A DNA stretch of 64,000 nt from Larix kaempferi (Eukaryota > Streptophyta > Pinopsida > Pinales > Pinaceae). The DNA lies in NCBI GenBank assembly GCA_027924585.1, contig BSBM01000361.1:62525501-62589500 (forward strand). The letters run 5' to 3'. The notes below the pieces were generated by a model. That model searched no databases. It was not told where the DNA came from and was given only the letters and a program-made list of their open reading frames with translations. This document shows, one piece after another, positions 24,601 to 35,500 of this stretch. The translations under genes and the position numbers were made by a program. How positions within the stretch are numbered: position 1 is the stretch's first letter; the number at the start of each line of letters is the position of its first letter.

Positions 24601-25990
24601 CAGAATGACAGGGGTTTTCGTGTCTGGAACCCGCTTAACTAGTGGACGGACAACTATGGGGATGAGATAGGAAGGCAAATCTATGACCTATTGATAAACT
24701 GGCAAATAAAAACTCAGAGGGGTATGGATATTCTAAGGTGAGGTTACTGCCCTAAAGGCATGTTTACTATTAAGGAAGCTTACTCTCTGTCGACCATCCC
24801 GATGGATCAAACTGTGGACCGTATTTGGAAGTGTATGTGGGGTGCCAAACTATGGCCTAAAATTACTTTATTCCTATGGCTGGTTTTGAAATGCAAAATT
24901 CTCACATGGGATAATATCGTGAAGAGAGGTTTTGAGGGACCTTCATTCTATGTCATATGTGGTACTCATGGAGAAACGACAGCTCATCTCTTGGATGGAT
25001 GCAGTTTCTCTTCAGCCTTATGGGATGAAGGAGCTATGATCTTCTGCCTGTCTGATAGAGTTAGGAATGACCCTGGAGAAACTATTAAACATTGGAGGGA
25101 AGACCCCTTCCAAGGGAGAATTTTGAATCAAATTTGGCAACTTTTTCTTGGTTTTCTCCTATGGGAAGTTTGGAAAGAATGCAATAAACGTAGATTCACT
25201 GGCAAACGACATACCTGCAAGTTGGTCTGAGGGCATATACAGCGTGGAATCACTGAGACTCTTCAATTAACTGTTTGGATTGAACATGATATGAAGATTC
25301 TGGATAGTGAGCTGAGCATTCTACATACCTGGGGCATTAAGGCTTTCCCTCGCTATGTCGGAAGCCCCCATCCTCGTCGTAATTCTCCTGATTGTCAGGT
25401 GGTATGGACTCCGCCATTACCGGGATGGCTCAAGCTAAATTTCGATGGGGTGTCGAAAGGCAACCCGGGGAATGTTGGGTATGGTGGTGTTCTTCGCGAC
25501 GACCAGGGCAAGGTTCTGTATAGCTACTATGGGTATCTGGGCTGTGAGACTAACAACGTGGCCGAGTGTGAAGCAATGTTGCAGGGTTTGTGCATGGCAG
25601 TTCGACATGTCTTAACTTGTTTAATCGTGGAGGAGGACTCTAACCTGCTTATCCAGATCGCGTTAAATCTTTGCAATGGGACTCATGCAACCAAGCTGAC
25701 ACCGTCATGGAGGCTGGTGTGGCGTTTGACTTGTCTTGAAAAAATCATTACATCACTTAACTCCGTCACCTTCCATCATGTTCGGAGAAGTGCAACTGTT
25801 TGGCGGATGCACTGGCTAACCAAAGCACCAGTCACCAAGGGGAAGGGTGGGAAGGTGTGGCCTTTGAAATGCTCTCGGGTACGTGCCGCGACAAGTGCAT
25901 AATGATTGCCGATTGTGATAGAGGTGTTAAGGAACCTACAGCTGGCCACATTACTACGCAAAGAGCCGATGGTATGTAACAACTGGTACA
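21631..25990 (+). pseudogene. LINE-20k ORF2 (endonuclease, reverse transcriptase, zf-RVT, RNase H)
   Basis: From MKFLSWNIRG (21634) the endonuclease shows SQETK, GGDFNMI and LDRFLLS, but the late SDH motif reads SSNHWP, so the catalytic aspartate is asparagine. A frameshift lies near 22215. The RT section runs from about 22594 with LKDGDQNTNFFH, KSPGPDGF, RPISLCN, a shift near 23405, RRGDPLSPFLF and the intact catalytic FVDD (23717-23728), then WGG at the thumb. zf-RVT (24760-25230) has lost its first cysteine (FYVIC). RNase H (25291 on) has FDGVSKGNPG, NNVAECEAM and VEEDS; the last block is split by a shift (CNCLADALANQS). Several stops, such as TAG at 24364, also occur. Confidence 0.9.
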
Positions 25991-26085
25991 CTACTTAAGG
26001 TAGAATTGACAGGCAGCATTCTAGTAGTCTTAGAAACAGCGTCATTATCCGTTCATCCGTATATTTTTCATCGTCCGTGTTAATT

Positions 26086-26895
26086 ATGTTAGGAGATTTG
26101 GAGCGTGAAATGTTAATGGAAGATCGACCTCTCACGATTCATCTGGGTAATGCTAATAAGGGTTTTGCTAATATGACGAAGGAGCAGGACGTGATGAATT
26201 ATTACAGAGTTCGACTCTTTATGGCAGATTTAATGGCTGTTAAGGGTGGCATTCCTTTAAATTCTGTTATAAGGAACAGAACCAGTCATCGTGGTTGTAG
26301 CCTGGGAAACGCTGGTGCCTTGTTGAGTTTAATTGTGTCTATTTGCTAGGTGGAGTGTGGTAATAAGGGAACTGTGAACATGCCTCCGAGAGGAAGACCT
26401 GCTAGGCGAGGCAGACAGGTGCAAGGTGAGCCGAGTAATGTAGGTAGGGGCAATTTGGCTCAGGCTGGTCCTAGTCGGGACCAATGGAGCGTTGTCGCTA
26501 CTCCTATTTTCTTTCGACAATTTTTTCCTCAGAATGTGTAGCGTGATTTGGAGGATTTGGAGGAGAAATTGTGGCGAATGGTGGGGGAGCTGGAGTTCCC
26601 TTCGGAGGTTATTGCTATGGCGGACTGGATTCAAAACCCTGGAAATACCAAGGGTCGAATGGTATTGTATAATCGGGCCGTGGTAATGCTGTGGGTTACT
26701 AAGACACTCGTCGCCCAGACATTGGAGGCGAGGGATGATTTCTTGTCGGGCTCTCAAATGATGACAAAGCTGGAGGAACACTGTAAGGATCATGCCGAAG
26801 AGACGAAATGGATACACATGAAACTGGATTCTATGGCAACGAACATGGGGATCTCTTTCCTAACTCGACCTAAAAAGTTTGAGAATTCGAGATAG
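26086..26895 (+). pseudogene. post-RNase H ORF (candidate ORF3) of LINE-20k
   Basis: After RNase H a single frame runs from an ATG at 26086 to 26895, about 269 codons, interrupted only by TAG at 26347-26349 and TAG at 26539-26541. The first third is polar (MLGDLEREMLMEDRPL..). An internal ATG at 26380 begins MPPRGRPARRGRQVQG, a basic stretch resembling the starts of some retroelement gag proteins. The rest (RDLEDLEEKLWRMVGELE.. MMTKLEEHCKDHAEETK) is helical and charged, with coiled-coil character. I recognise no domain. L1-type elements normally end after RNase H, so this frame is unexpected. It could be a genuine third ORF, captured sequence, or part of a longer ORF2 tail. Confidence 0.55.
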
Positions 26896-27441
26896 ATTAA
26901 TCTATGTGGCAAGGTTTCAGCGAAAAATGTGCCACCAGAGGTGGAAATCGAGGATGAGGCCAGTCCGGCGAGTTAATTTCTTGGTCCTTCCTTTCCCTTT
27001 GTGAATTGTTTATGGTGTTGCGTTGTTGTTTCGGCTTGGTAATGTTTTGGCAGGTTTTAGCTTCGGTTTGTTTCTGTTTCGGCATGTTTCATTTTCGACT
27101 TAGTGACTTAATTCTTGTTCTCTGTTGTTGGGTTTTCTCGGTGGGTGATGTCTGGTCTTTCGACATCCTTTTTGTAATGGGGTTCGGCCTATTGTTGGTC
27201 TGGGTGTTTGGGGCAGTACTGGTAGTATGTTGATTATTGACAGTAAGTAGTTAAGCCTTACTAGTTATTTTTAGGATAGTTTTGTTGTTGATCTCTGGTT
27301 CATTTTGAGGGATCATGTTGTTTTTAGAAAGGGTGGCATTGTTCTCATCGGTTGTTGTTTAAGCACCTAGCATATTGTAAAGAAGTTCAATGTATTTTTG
27401 ATCCTGCTGAAATAGAATGATGGTTTCTTTTGCTTAAAAAA
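26896..27441 (+). other. LINE-20k 3' UTR and poly(A)
   Basis: G/T-rich DNA (many TTTCGG and GTTTTGG phrases) leading to CTGCTGAAATAGAATGATGG and a short A-run. The strong base skew marks it off from the AT-rich flanks. Confidence 0.7.
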
Positions 27442-27458
27442 AACATTAGGTTTAAAAA
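27442..27458. repeat. target-site duplication of LINE-20k, right
   Basis: Exact copy of the 17 bases at 20101-20117. Confidence 0.9.
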
Positions 27459-27530
27459 ATTGAAACAATGACGATCAACAAAATTTGGCGACCAACCAAT
27501 CGCTATAATCCCTACGGAGCAAAGACTAAT
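27459..27530 (+). repeat. short AT-rich repeat, copy B, right part
   Basis: GCGACCAACCAATCGCTATA and CGGAGCAAAGACTAATAAT match the end of copy A and complete the repeat interrupted at 20100. Confidence 0.7.
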
Positions 27531-27615
27531 AATTTAGTATAAATATAATCATGCTTTGTTAATAACTTTTATGGTGTTTCCCATTATGCTTTGTGAATTT
27601 TCTTACCGTGAAGCT

Positions 27616-27736
27616 TCATTGCTTATAAGCTCTATTGTCCATTAGGAAAATGCATCATTGCTTATAAGCTCTATCGTGTCCATTAGGAAAATGCATCATT
27701 GCTTATAAGCTCTATTGTCCATTAGGAAGATGCATC
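27616..27736 (+). repeat. three-copy tandem repeat, period about 40 bp
   Basis: TCATTGCTTATAAGCTCTAT starts at 27616, 27655 and 27696, each followed by TCCATTAGGAARATGCATC. The copies are almost identical. Confidence 0.9.
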
Positions 27737-27813
27737 TTTTATATTCAACTAGACACTTAAAGGGAGCAAGAAGTAAGACTAATACAAAACACCAATGAAG
27801 TAAAAGCTATCTC

Positions 27814-27957
27814 AACTTGACTTAACATCTCAACATCATTGGCATGGACAAGGGTCAAGATAAGACCCCAATGGCCCTACATATCGTTAACTTGACTTAA
27901 CATCTCGACGTCATTGGCATGGACAAGGGTCAAGATAAGACCCCAATGGACCTACAT
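27814..27957 (+). repeat. 75-bp tandem duplication
   Basis: AACTTGACTTAACATCTC begins at 27814 and 27889. The shared text runs through CATGGACAAGGGTCAAGATA to AATGGMCCTACAT with three or four differences. Confidence 0.9.
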
Positions 27958-28439
27958 CTCTTTAATTTTTATTAATCATTTTTCAAATATGCTGCTTTAA
28001 GTTGGCACATGTTTACATTGATTTGAACTTCTTTTTTATGTGCAATAATGCTTCACTGACATAGAAAATTTTAAAAAAATACAAATAAAACTTATATAGA
28101 GTTGCGTGTAATTTTAATTCAAAATGGTGTATGTTACTTTGAGACTAAATTTTCATCCTCTGATAATAGAAACTATTCTTAAAAAAAAATTCATATGAAT
28201 GTGCTTCAATGATTATTATATATAAGTTATTTATAAATTTATTTTCAGAAACAGTAAACTCTTGGACTTTCACACTAACATTACTCCTACACTTCTGTCA
28301 TAAATCGGGCCTGCAACAGGCATGAAGAAATTTGTAAATTTGTAGAATCTATATTGCTTTCATAAACCCCCTCTTATAAACATGGAATGGCAATAGCTGA
28401 TTTTTTTGAAAAGTTATAGTAATCATATCCACTGGCATA

Positions 28440-28572
28440 ATGGCATATAGACACCCTATCTCATTTTCAAGTTATCTAAATGTGACAGGGAAAACAATTA
28501 TGCCATTTATAATGCTTTAATGGCATGTAGACACCCTATCTCATTTATAATGCTTTAATGGCATGTAGACAC
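28440..28572 (+). repeat. short tandem units with GGCATRTAGACACCCTATCTC
   Basis: The phrase GGCATGTAGACAC, with its context ATAATGCTTTAAT, occurs three times, at about 28442, 28523 and 28560. Confidence 0.7.
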
Positions 28573-28703
28573 ACGGGAAACAAGTGGAACAGAATGTAGT
28601 TAATTGATATGAAAAAAAACAAAAAAACAAAAAACAAAACTGAACAATTTACAACATGACTATTTTTTTTTTTAAATGCGTCTCTGAATGTTCAGTATCT
28701 GTT

Positions 28704-28914
28704 GTAATGCATGAAAGTTTTATGGTCTTTGGATGTGGATGGGTGATAGCAGCAAAGACTAGTTTAAGAGAAGCCCAAATTTGCAATTTTGTACATAAGT
28801 GGTAACTCTGTAATGCATGAAAGTTTTATGGTCTTTGGATGTGGATGGGTGAGAGCAGCAAAGACTAGTTTATGAGAAGCCCAAATTTGCAATTTTGTAC
28901 ATAAGTGGTAACTC
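28704..28914 (+). repeat. 106-bp tandem duplication
   Basis: GTAATGCATGAAAGTTTTAT starts at 28704 and again at 28810. The two units differ at only about two bases over 105, so the event is young. Confidence 0.92.
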
Positions 28915-29177
28915 TAAAGGAAGAAAGAGACAAGGAACATAAGTTTGAAATGTGATATTTTTTAATGTGTTGTTAAATGGAAATGAGAGGGCCATTAGTA
29001 ATTTTCTGTTCATCAACATCAAAGCAGAAGAATAAGTAAATGACTGCAGTTCCATCTGTATGTAAACAAACTTCAATACACCTTTCAAAGGAAGGAAATA
29101 GAAAGTAGAAAGTTGAAATAAATTTGATTATTATCTATAAACAAGAACATCGACATATTTATTTTCCATTGAAAAAA

Positions 29178-29297
29178 ACCCCATACACCACTATATAATA
29201 TTTAAGTACTAAAGCAAAAAAGCAAAAAAATACTAAATAGCTCCGAAAAATAGAACCCATACACCACTATATAATATTTAAGTACTAAATAGCTCCG
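29178..29297 (+). repeat. short direct duplication near the WD40 gene 3' end
   Basis: CCATACACCACTATATAATA appears at about 29180 and 29251, each followed by TTTAAGTACTAAA and AGCTCCGA. Confidence 0.8.
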
Positions 29298-29562
29298 ACA
29301 CTGAGGAGAGGTCAAATACCTCACCTAAGCCCTTCCAGAACCCAAAAGAATGCAACCTGAACCATGCACATAAATTAACAGTATTTTTGAAAGTTATTAC
29401 AGTGGATTACATTTTCACATGCAACGATTGATGTGAAACATTTTACAAAAACAGAACCTCGGCCCTAGGAGCAACTGCTTTTACATTTTCTATGATTAAA
29501 CTTAAACCTATATTCGTGCATCATTGGTGTTCTCTGCACCTTAAGACCGTTATCGAGGTAGT

Positions 29563-32500
29563 TCAATGTTTTCGCCATAGATACACCTGACCACCTGCGG
29601 TGGCCCCAGCCAATATGCCATAGGAAAAAGGATGCTTAGCTAATCTGGTAGGAATTGCTGTCATCAATGGGCTGCGTAAAGTAGTTGTAATCTTTGTCGA
29701 TGTACAGATTGCATCAAGACCCTTTTCCATGTTACCTATGAAAAGGTATTGATCATCCCATCCCCATATTGCTCTGCAAAAGAAACCAGTGAAGTTTAAA
29801 ACATCACGCCTTTTGGGAGATAACACAATTTTTTTTTACAAGGTGGATCAATAAACAAAACAAAAGTTATAACACATTCTATATCAAGATGTTAATCTGT
29901 CAGTGCAATAAACGGCTACACCTACTTTGGCTCATCCCTACCGAATGAACCTGCCAAAGTTGCAACTTAGGCTAAACAACAATACCAGTAACAGTTTTGC
30001 AACGCACATGAAGTACTTGTTGGCTGCTAGAGTAGTGGAGAGTTAACTACATTTTTAAAAATGAGTTGTGGAGCGAATTTTAACAATGTCATCTTAACGA
30101 GTTTTAAAAATTTCATTCGCTCCAAATTAACGCCTTGGAGGTCACTAACGATCTAGTGGAAATGTCAAACTCATATTGACACATTAACATATAAGAAATA
30201 GTGCAACTAATACATAAATATACATAGGGTAGGCATATAGTTAAAAAAATAGGTGGATGGGCAGATCAGGTTTCAATTCACAAAACAAAAGTATATATAT
30301 ACCTGCACAGATATATTAATATATATGGCTATATAACGTATATTTAGTGAAAGCTAAACATGCCTTTTATGGGACATTAACAAAATAACACACAGATAAA
30401 TGCTTACATAACATATAGTAAGTAAAAGCTAACATGCCTTATTTTTTAAACCAGTTCAAAAGACAAGAAAAATGCAAAAGAATATTCCTCTAAATTATAT
30501 CCACTTGTAACCACCAAACAGAAAATACAACTTTTAGAAATTGCAAATATTGTATGGTAAAGGATGGGAACCATGCCTGAAAGAAGATATCCATCTACGT
30601 GGAGGGTTGTAATGGTGTATAAAAGTTGTATTCCTTGAGTCAAGTCCTTTCAATAATCCCACATTGTTATCATAGCTGTTGCACATGAACCCAACATCGT
30701 TTGAATTAGACAAGGTCCAAATGAATGCATTCTTCATTATACATTAGTATAAAACGAATGCAAATGAGAAATTAATAACTCAAAAAACAGCACAGATAGT
30801 TTATAATTAACAAATAAATAGCATATAACCCCAACATGGTATTGTTTGATACATTATACTGTCTCACCAATTTAGGAGAGGATAAATCACACTAAATTAG
30901 TAATACTATACTCTGTAATTAACAAAATAACGGAATGACTTTCAACCCCAAAGATGGCAAAGATAAAAATAAAATAAAATAAAAAACAAACAAAGATTGC
31001 CATTGCCACATGATTCAAAACCGCATTAAAAGGATTCCAATCATAAAAAGGTTTCATTAATATTCATGCTGTCCAGATTATCTGCAATCTGTTCCATGTC
31101 TTAGTCTACGTTTCAAACCCTTCTAACCCTTCTACCTGAGGCTCATCGCCTGACGATGAAGATATAAGGGTTCAATAGATTGAATAGAGTGTTAGCCAAT
31201 GATGAACGTCAACAGAGTTTTCAGCACAATTGCATGCTACGAGCTTGTATTAGAATTTAGTATTTAAATCATTATATGCAGTGGATGAATCAGTTTTTAA
31301 TTTAAACATAGGGATTGTTTTATAAAATCAAATACTTTTATATAATTAAATGCACTAATATGATCAATTCTTGTTAGCTTATTCAGTTGAGGTGTAGGTC
31401 TTGTCAATAGGTCGATCCAGATTCAATTCCCCTTAGGAGTCAGCTAGTTGGGAGGAGGCACTCAAAATCCAACCAGTTGAGGGTTGGTGTGGCCCAAGCC
31501 GGGAGCGATCCCCAGGGTGGTTTTGATGGCTTAGATACCCCTAGGTGATGGTTTCTTAGACCAAAGGCCACTCCTACAAGACGAAGAGATTCTAGCCAAA
31601 AAAAATATACACTAACATGACTGCAAAAAAAATCCAACCAGTTGAGTGTTGGTGTGGCCCAGACCGGGAGTGATCCCGAGTGATTTTGACAGCTTAAATA
31701 TGTTGAGATATTGTAACTTCAAAGAATATTATATTTGTACTTTATTATTTTGGAGATGTTTCATTCCTCCTTGAAGACCTTATTGTATATCCGGAGATGT
31801 TTATTCCTCCGTCGGAATGTGGTAACTCGGGTTATTAGACTTCCCTAGTGGGGGTCGTCCCTGCATGTGTTATGTGGGTCAAAGGGTTATTAGACCACCC
31901 TAGAGGGGTTGGCCCAATCAGTTGTAGTGGGGTATTTAACCCATTGGTTAAATACGAACCTACATGTTTTGTGTAAAAGATAAGTCAGAGTAGTGTATAA
32001 ATAGAGGAGGTGTATTCCTCATTTTACACACTCACTCACTTGAGAGTAGCGCACTTGTGGAGGAGAGGTCTGCTATGATGGAGGAGGAGATCATGTCTTT
32101 GGTTTGCATCTTTGTATATTGCTGGTCATCTATATTGAGGAAGCTTTACTGGGTTTTCTACCCCATGAGGGTTTCCCAGGATAAATCTGTGTCTCTTGTG
32201 TTTATGCTATGCTTGTTGTTTCTTCAGTGATCCTATATATGCTATTATTGTGAAATGGAATGTAATGCTGCTATTTTCTGTCTTAGCATATTAAATCTTA
32301 ACAAAATACCCCTAAGTCATGGTTTCTTAGACCAAAAACCATGCTCACAAGTTGAGAAGATTCTAGCAAAAAAATACACTAACATGACTACAATAAGAAA
32401 TAATTAAAAAAAATATTTTGCCATAGCACACCAAGAACTTAAAGATTGTCAACTACATACCTTGTTGTTGCAAGATAGTTTCCACTAGGAGAGAAGTAAG

Positions 32501-35500
32501 CAGAAAGCACTGCCTTATCATGTGCCACAGTAGCAATGCTTTTAGTTTGTCTCTTCCCCATATTTCTGACATCCCATATGTTTGCCGTACCATCAAGTGA
32601 GCTTGTAGACACTAAATGTGGATTATGAGGATGAAAATCTATAGAATATATCTTCCTTTCATGCAAATTATATGAGTTTGAAACAACCCGTACCCTCATA
32701 TCAAGCACCTTCATTTCACCCCCTTCGGCAAAATAAACAGATTGATAACTATGCGGTGCACAATAGATAGCTGAAAGCAGTGCATCATCGTTGTTCGTGT
32801 ATAGCATATCAAATACTTCTTTCTCAATATCCATACAACGAATAAACCCATCATAGCTACAAGAAAGAACCTGCACATGCAAAAACATTGACATTTATCG
32901 CTTGCTTAAATTCAGCATATGAATAGGATAACACAATAATAGTTCAAATAATTTCCCAAAGAAGGCCTTTTAAATACGCCTTCAAAGCAGTATTGGAATG
33001 ACAAATGCTTTCAGGCAGATTCCTTCAAAGCAATATTGGAATGACCAAATGCTTTCAGGCAGATTTCTCAGATGTTATTTTTTATGAAGAATACCGGACA
33101 TTTTATTACATAAAACATTTCAAGTTGTTTCACTTTCCTTGCACGACCAATTATCAGTAGAAGAATAATAGAATATCAAACAGGCTTAGTTGCCACTACA
33201 CAGGATAATGGACCCTGGGACATAACAATGCGGCAAATTGCAAGCAAGAGTATGGCATCTCAGTGCTAAACATGAGAACCTGCAATTAAAGGTCAAACTT
33301 TATATATGTAACGTATATCAGTGGCTATAGCATATAAATTATAAGCATTAATAAACTGTACCAAGCCACACTATTATCAACAGAGATGTCAGTCGATACT
33401 GGCAATTTTAACATGGTAGCAGCACAATAAAAGCTTGAATGTGTGGCTGGAACAGTAAAAACTAGTTGTAGCAGCTTGAGAATGTACTTAATCTTCCATA
33501 TATTCTGCAGTGTTCAATCCATTATCAATGATGCACCAGGTATTCAAAATGTAATAATGGGGAAACAAACTAAATATTGACAGTACAGGTGAAGAGAGAA
33601 GAATATTCATATGTCAATCGAAATTATAAAATGATTTATTCAACACCTTTCCAAGTCTATTGAATTATCTTTTGTTGTGTGATTCCACCCATAGTCACCA
33701 TATATACAGACGTACAGCAGTATTTTGTTGTGTATGTAATTCTGGCCATAGTTAGCATATAGAGCCTCCTTAACTCATATAGAGCAGATGTACAGCCTAC
33801 TTAACAAAAATATATAGCAGATTTACAACCTATGTATACAAAGAGGGTTATATTCAGTAACATGTACCAAAAAAATTAAAAAATATGCTCAACAATTGAT
33901 GACCGTATCTTCACGAGTAACTTCACACGCAGCTGACCCGGAATCTGGTGAGTTTAAAATTACTAAAATCATTTATTTGAATTTTGTTGGAATTGCAATT
34001 TAGTTGGTGAGGAGGATTGAGAGCATTTAATATAAACAAAAATTGCAGTTTCAAATTGTTAAAATCGTAGTTTAAACTTGAATATATTTGCACAACTAAA
34101 AATTCATCAATTGAATAAGCTTCAGAAACCTCGACATACATCAATTGAATAAGCCTTGGAAACCTTGAAAAGGACGAAATGTTACACTATTAATTCGAGG
34201 CACTTCAGTCGTCGTATATCTCGAACATTACTTTGGGCGTACGTATAAGAACCACATATATGGTATATTTCGGCCCTAATTGGCCACTACATTGGCGAAT
34301 TTGGGCCATATCTTGACCATTATTTTGGATGTACTTCAGTTCTAGCTTGGCTTATCGGGTGTGTTGCTACTTGCAACCATATTTTGGATGTAGACTCTTG
34401 TATTTTAGCATTTCGATAACGTTTTAATTTTATATATCGAATGGTTTTTTCAAATAAAAAAATTCTATATCATATCAATATAGGCATTTGGCAACTATGA
34501 CTCTGCTCAGTGGAACGGTATTAAGCAACGTCTCGCAAACCAGAGGAACCACTTTTATTACAAACACAACGCCATAGAACATGGCAGATCTAGATCTAAA
34601 ACACGAATACTAGCTAACAAGCCATTGTTTGGTTGCTAATAATGTCAATAAAATATTGGCACCTGGCAACCATGATTCTGCCTTAATGGAACAGTATTAA
34701 GCAAAATCTCGCAGCCCGTAGGAGCCACTTTTATTAAAAACACAACGCCATAGACTAAGGCACATCTAAAACACAAACACTAGCTAACCGGCCATTGCTT
34801 GGTTCACTAATTAGGTCAATAGAACAGTAAGCTGTTGACCAGATTTCCATCGTATTCTTGTCCTCTTTCCTATAACCATCTTCAAAATGCACTTATTAAG
34901 TTACCAGATCAAAAGAAATGCTCTGTTCTTTGTTGTTTTGATATATCCTTGGGCATATGCAAAATGCACTTAGTAAATTATACTTTCAAAAAAATTGATT
35001 AAAAATTTGTAATAAAAAATCAAATAGCAACCAGTGATTAAAAGTAAATAAAAAATAAGAATCGATGGTAAGTATTTAACCTTCTCCACAGAAAAGGGTG
35101 CGGTCGCAATTCCTGATACCGGGCGGGCATGGGGTCGATACATATGAAGTCCATTTCCTTCCTCCTCCTCACAATCAGCATCCCACAAGCTCAAATGGCC
35201 TTCCCTGTCTCCACTCGCAACTATAACCCTCTCCTTGCAAGGCAAGAAATGGACACTGAATATTCTAGTTGAAGCAACCCTGGCTATATCTTTAGCCTCC
35301 AGCTTTAGGTCTTCCGGTCTAAATTTGGGCCCAACATGACCTCCGCCGTCCAATCCCGAGCCTGGCTTAGCGCATATCCAATCCGACAAAGGCGCATGGT
35401 CGCTGAGCTCTCTGATCCGGTTCAAATAATGATCATAAGAGACCTCTCCGGAGGGCACATAAGTTTCCGCGAAACTTAGAGGCCCCTCCTTCGAGGATCT

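Larger units (their letters stand above)
20118..27441 (+). mobile_element. LINE-20k: full-length 7.3-kb L1-type LINE with extra downstream ORF
   Basis: The element is bounded by an exact 17-bp duplication and ends in a poly(A) tail (27436-27441, merging with the duplicated As). It carries, in order, a 5' leader, ORF1 with DUF4283-like and CCHC parts, ORF2 with endonuclease, reverse transcriptase, zf-RVT and RNase H, then a further 0.8 kb of open frame, and a 3' UTR rich in G and T. Full length plus clear duplication makes it the best-defined LINE here. It interrupts an older short repeat. Frameshifts and stops in both main ORFs mean it no longer moves. Confidence 0.93.

Noticed and set aside
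27006-27233. 75-codon hydrophobic frame rich in V, F, L and G
   Set aside because: It is produced by the G/T-rich LINE-20k 3' UTR and is not a membrane protein gene.
27616-27736. CRISPR-like array
   Set aside because: The units are tandem with no unique spacers, and the context is a plant nuclear genome.
30446-30576. extension of exon 4 through the intron as coding sequence
   Set aside because: The frame continues but ends in a stop soon after and leaves out the conserved last blade. Splicing to 29773 restores it.
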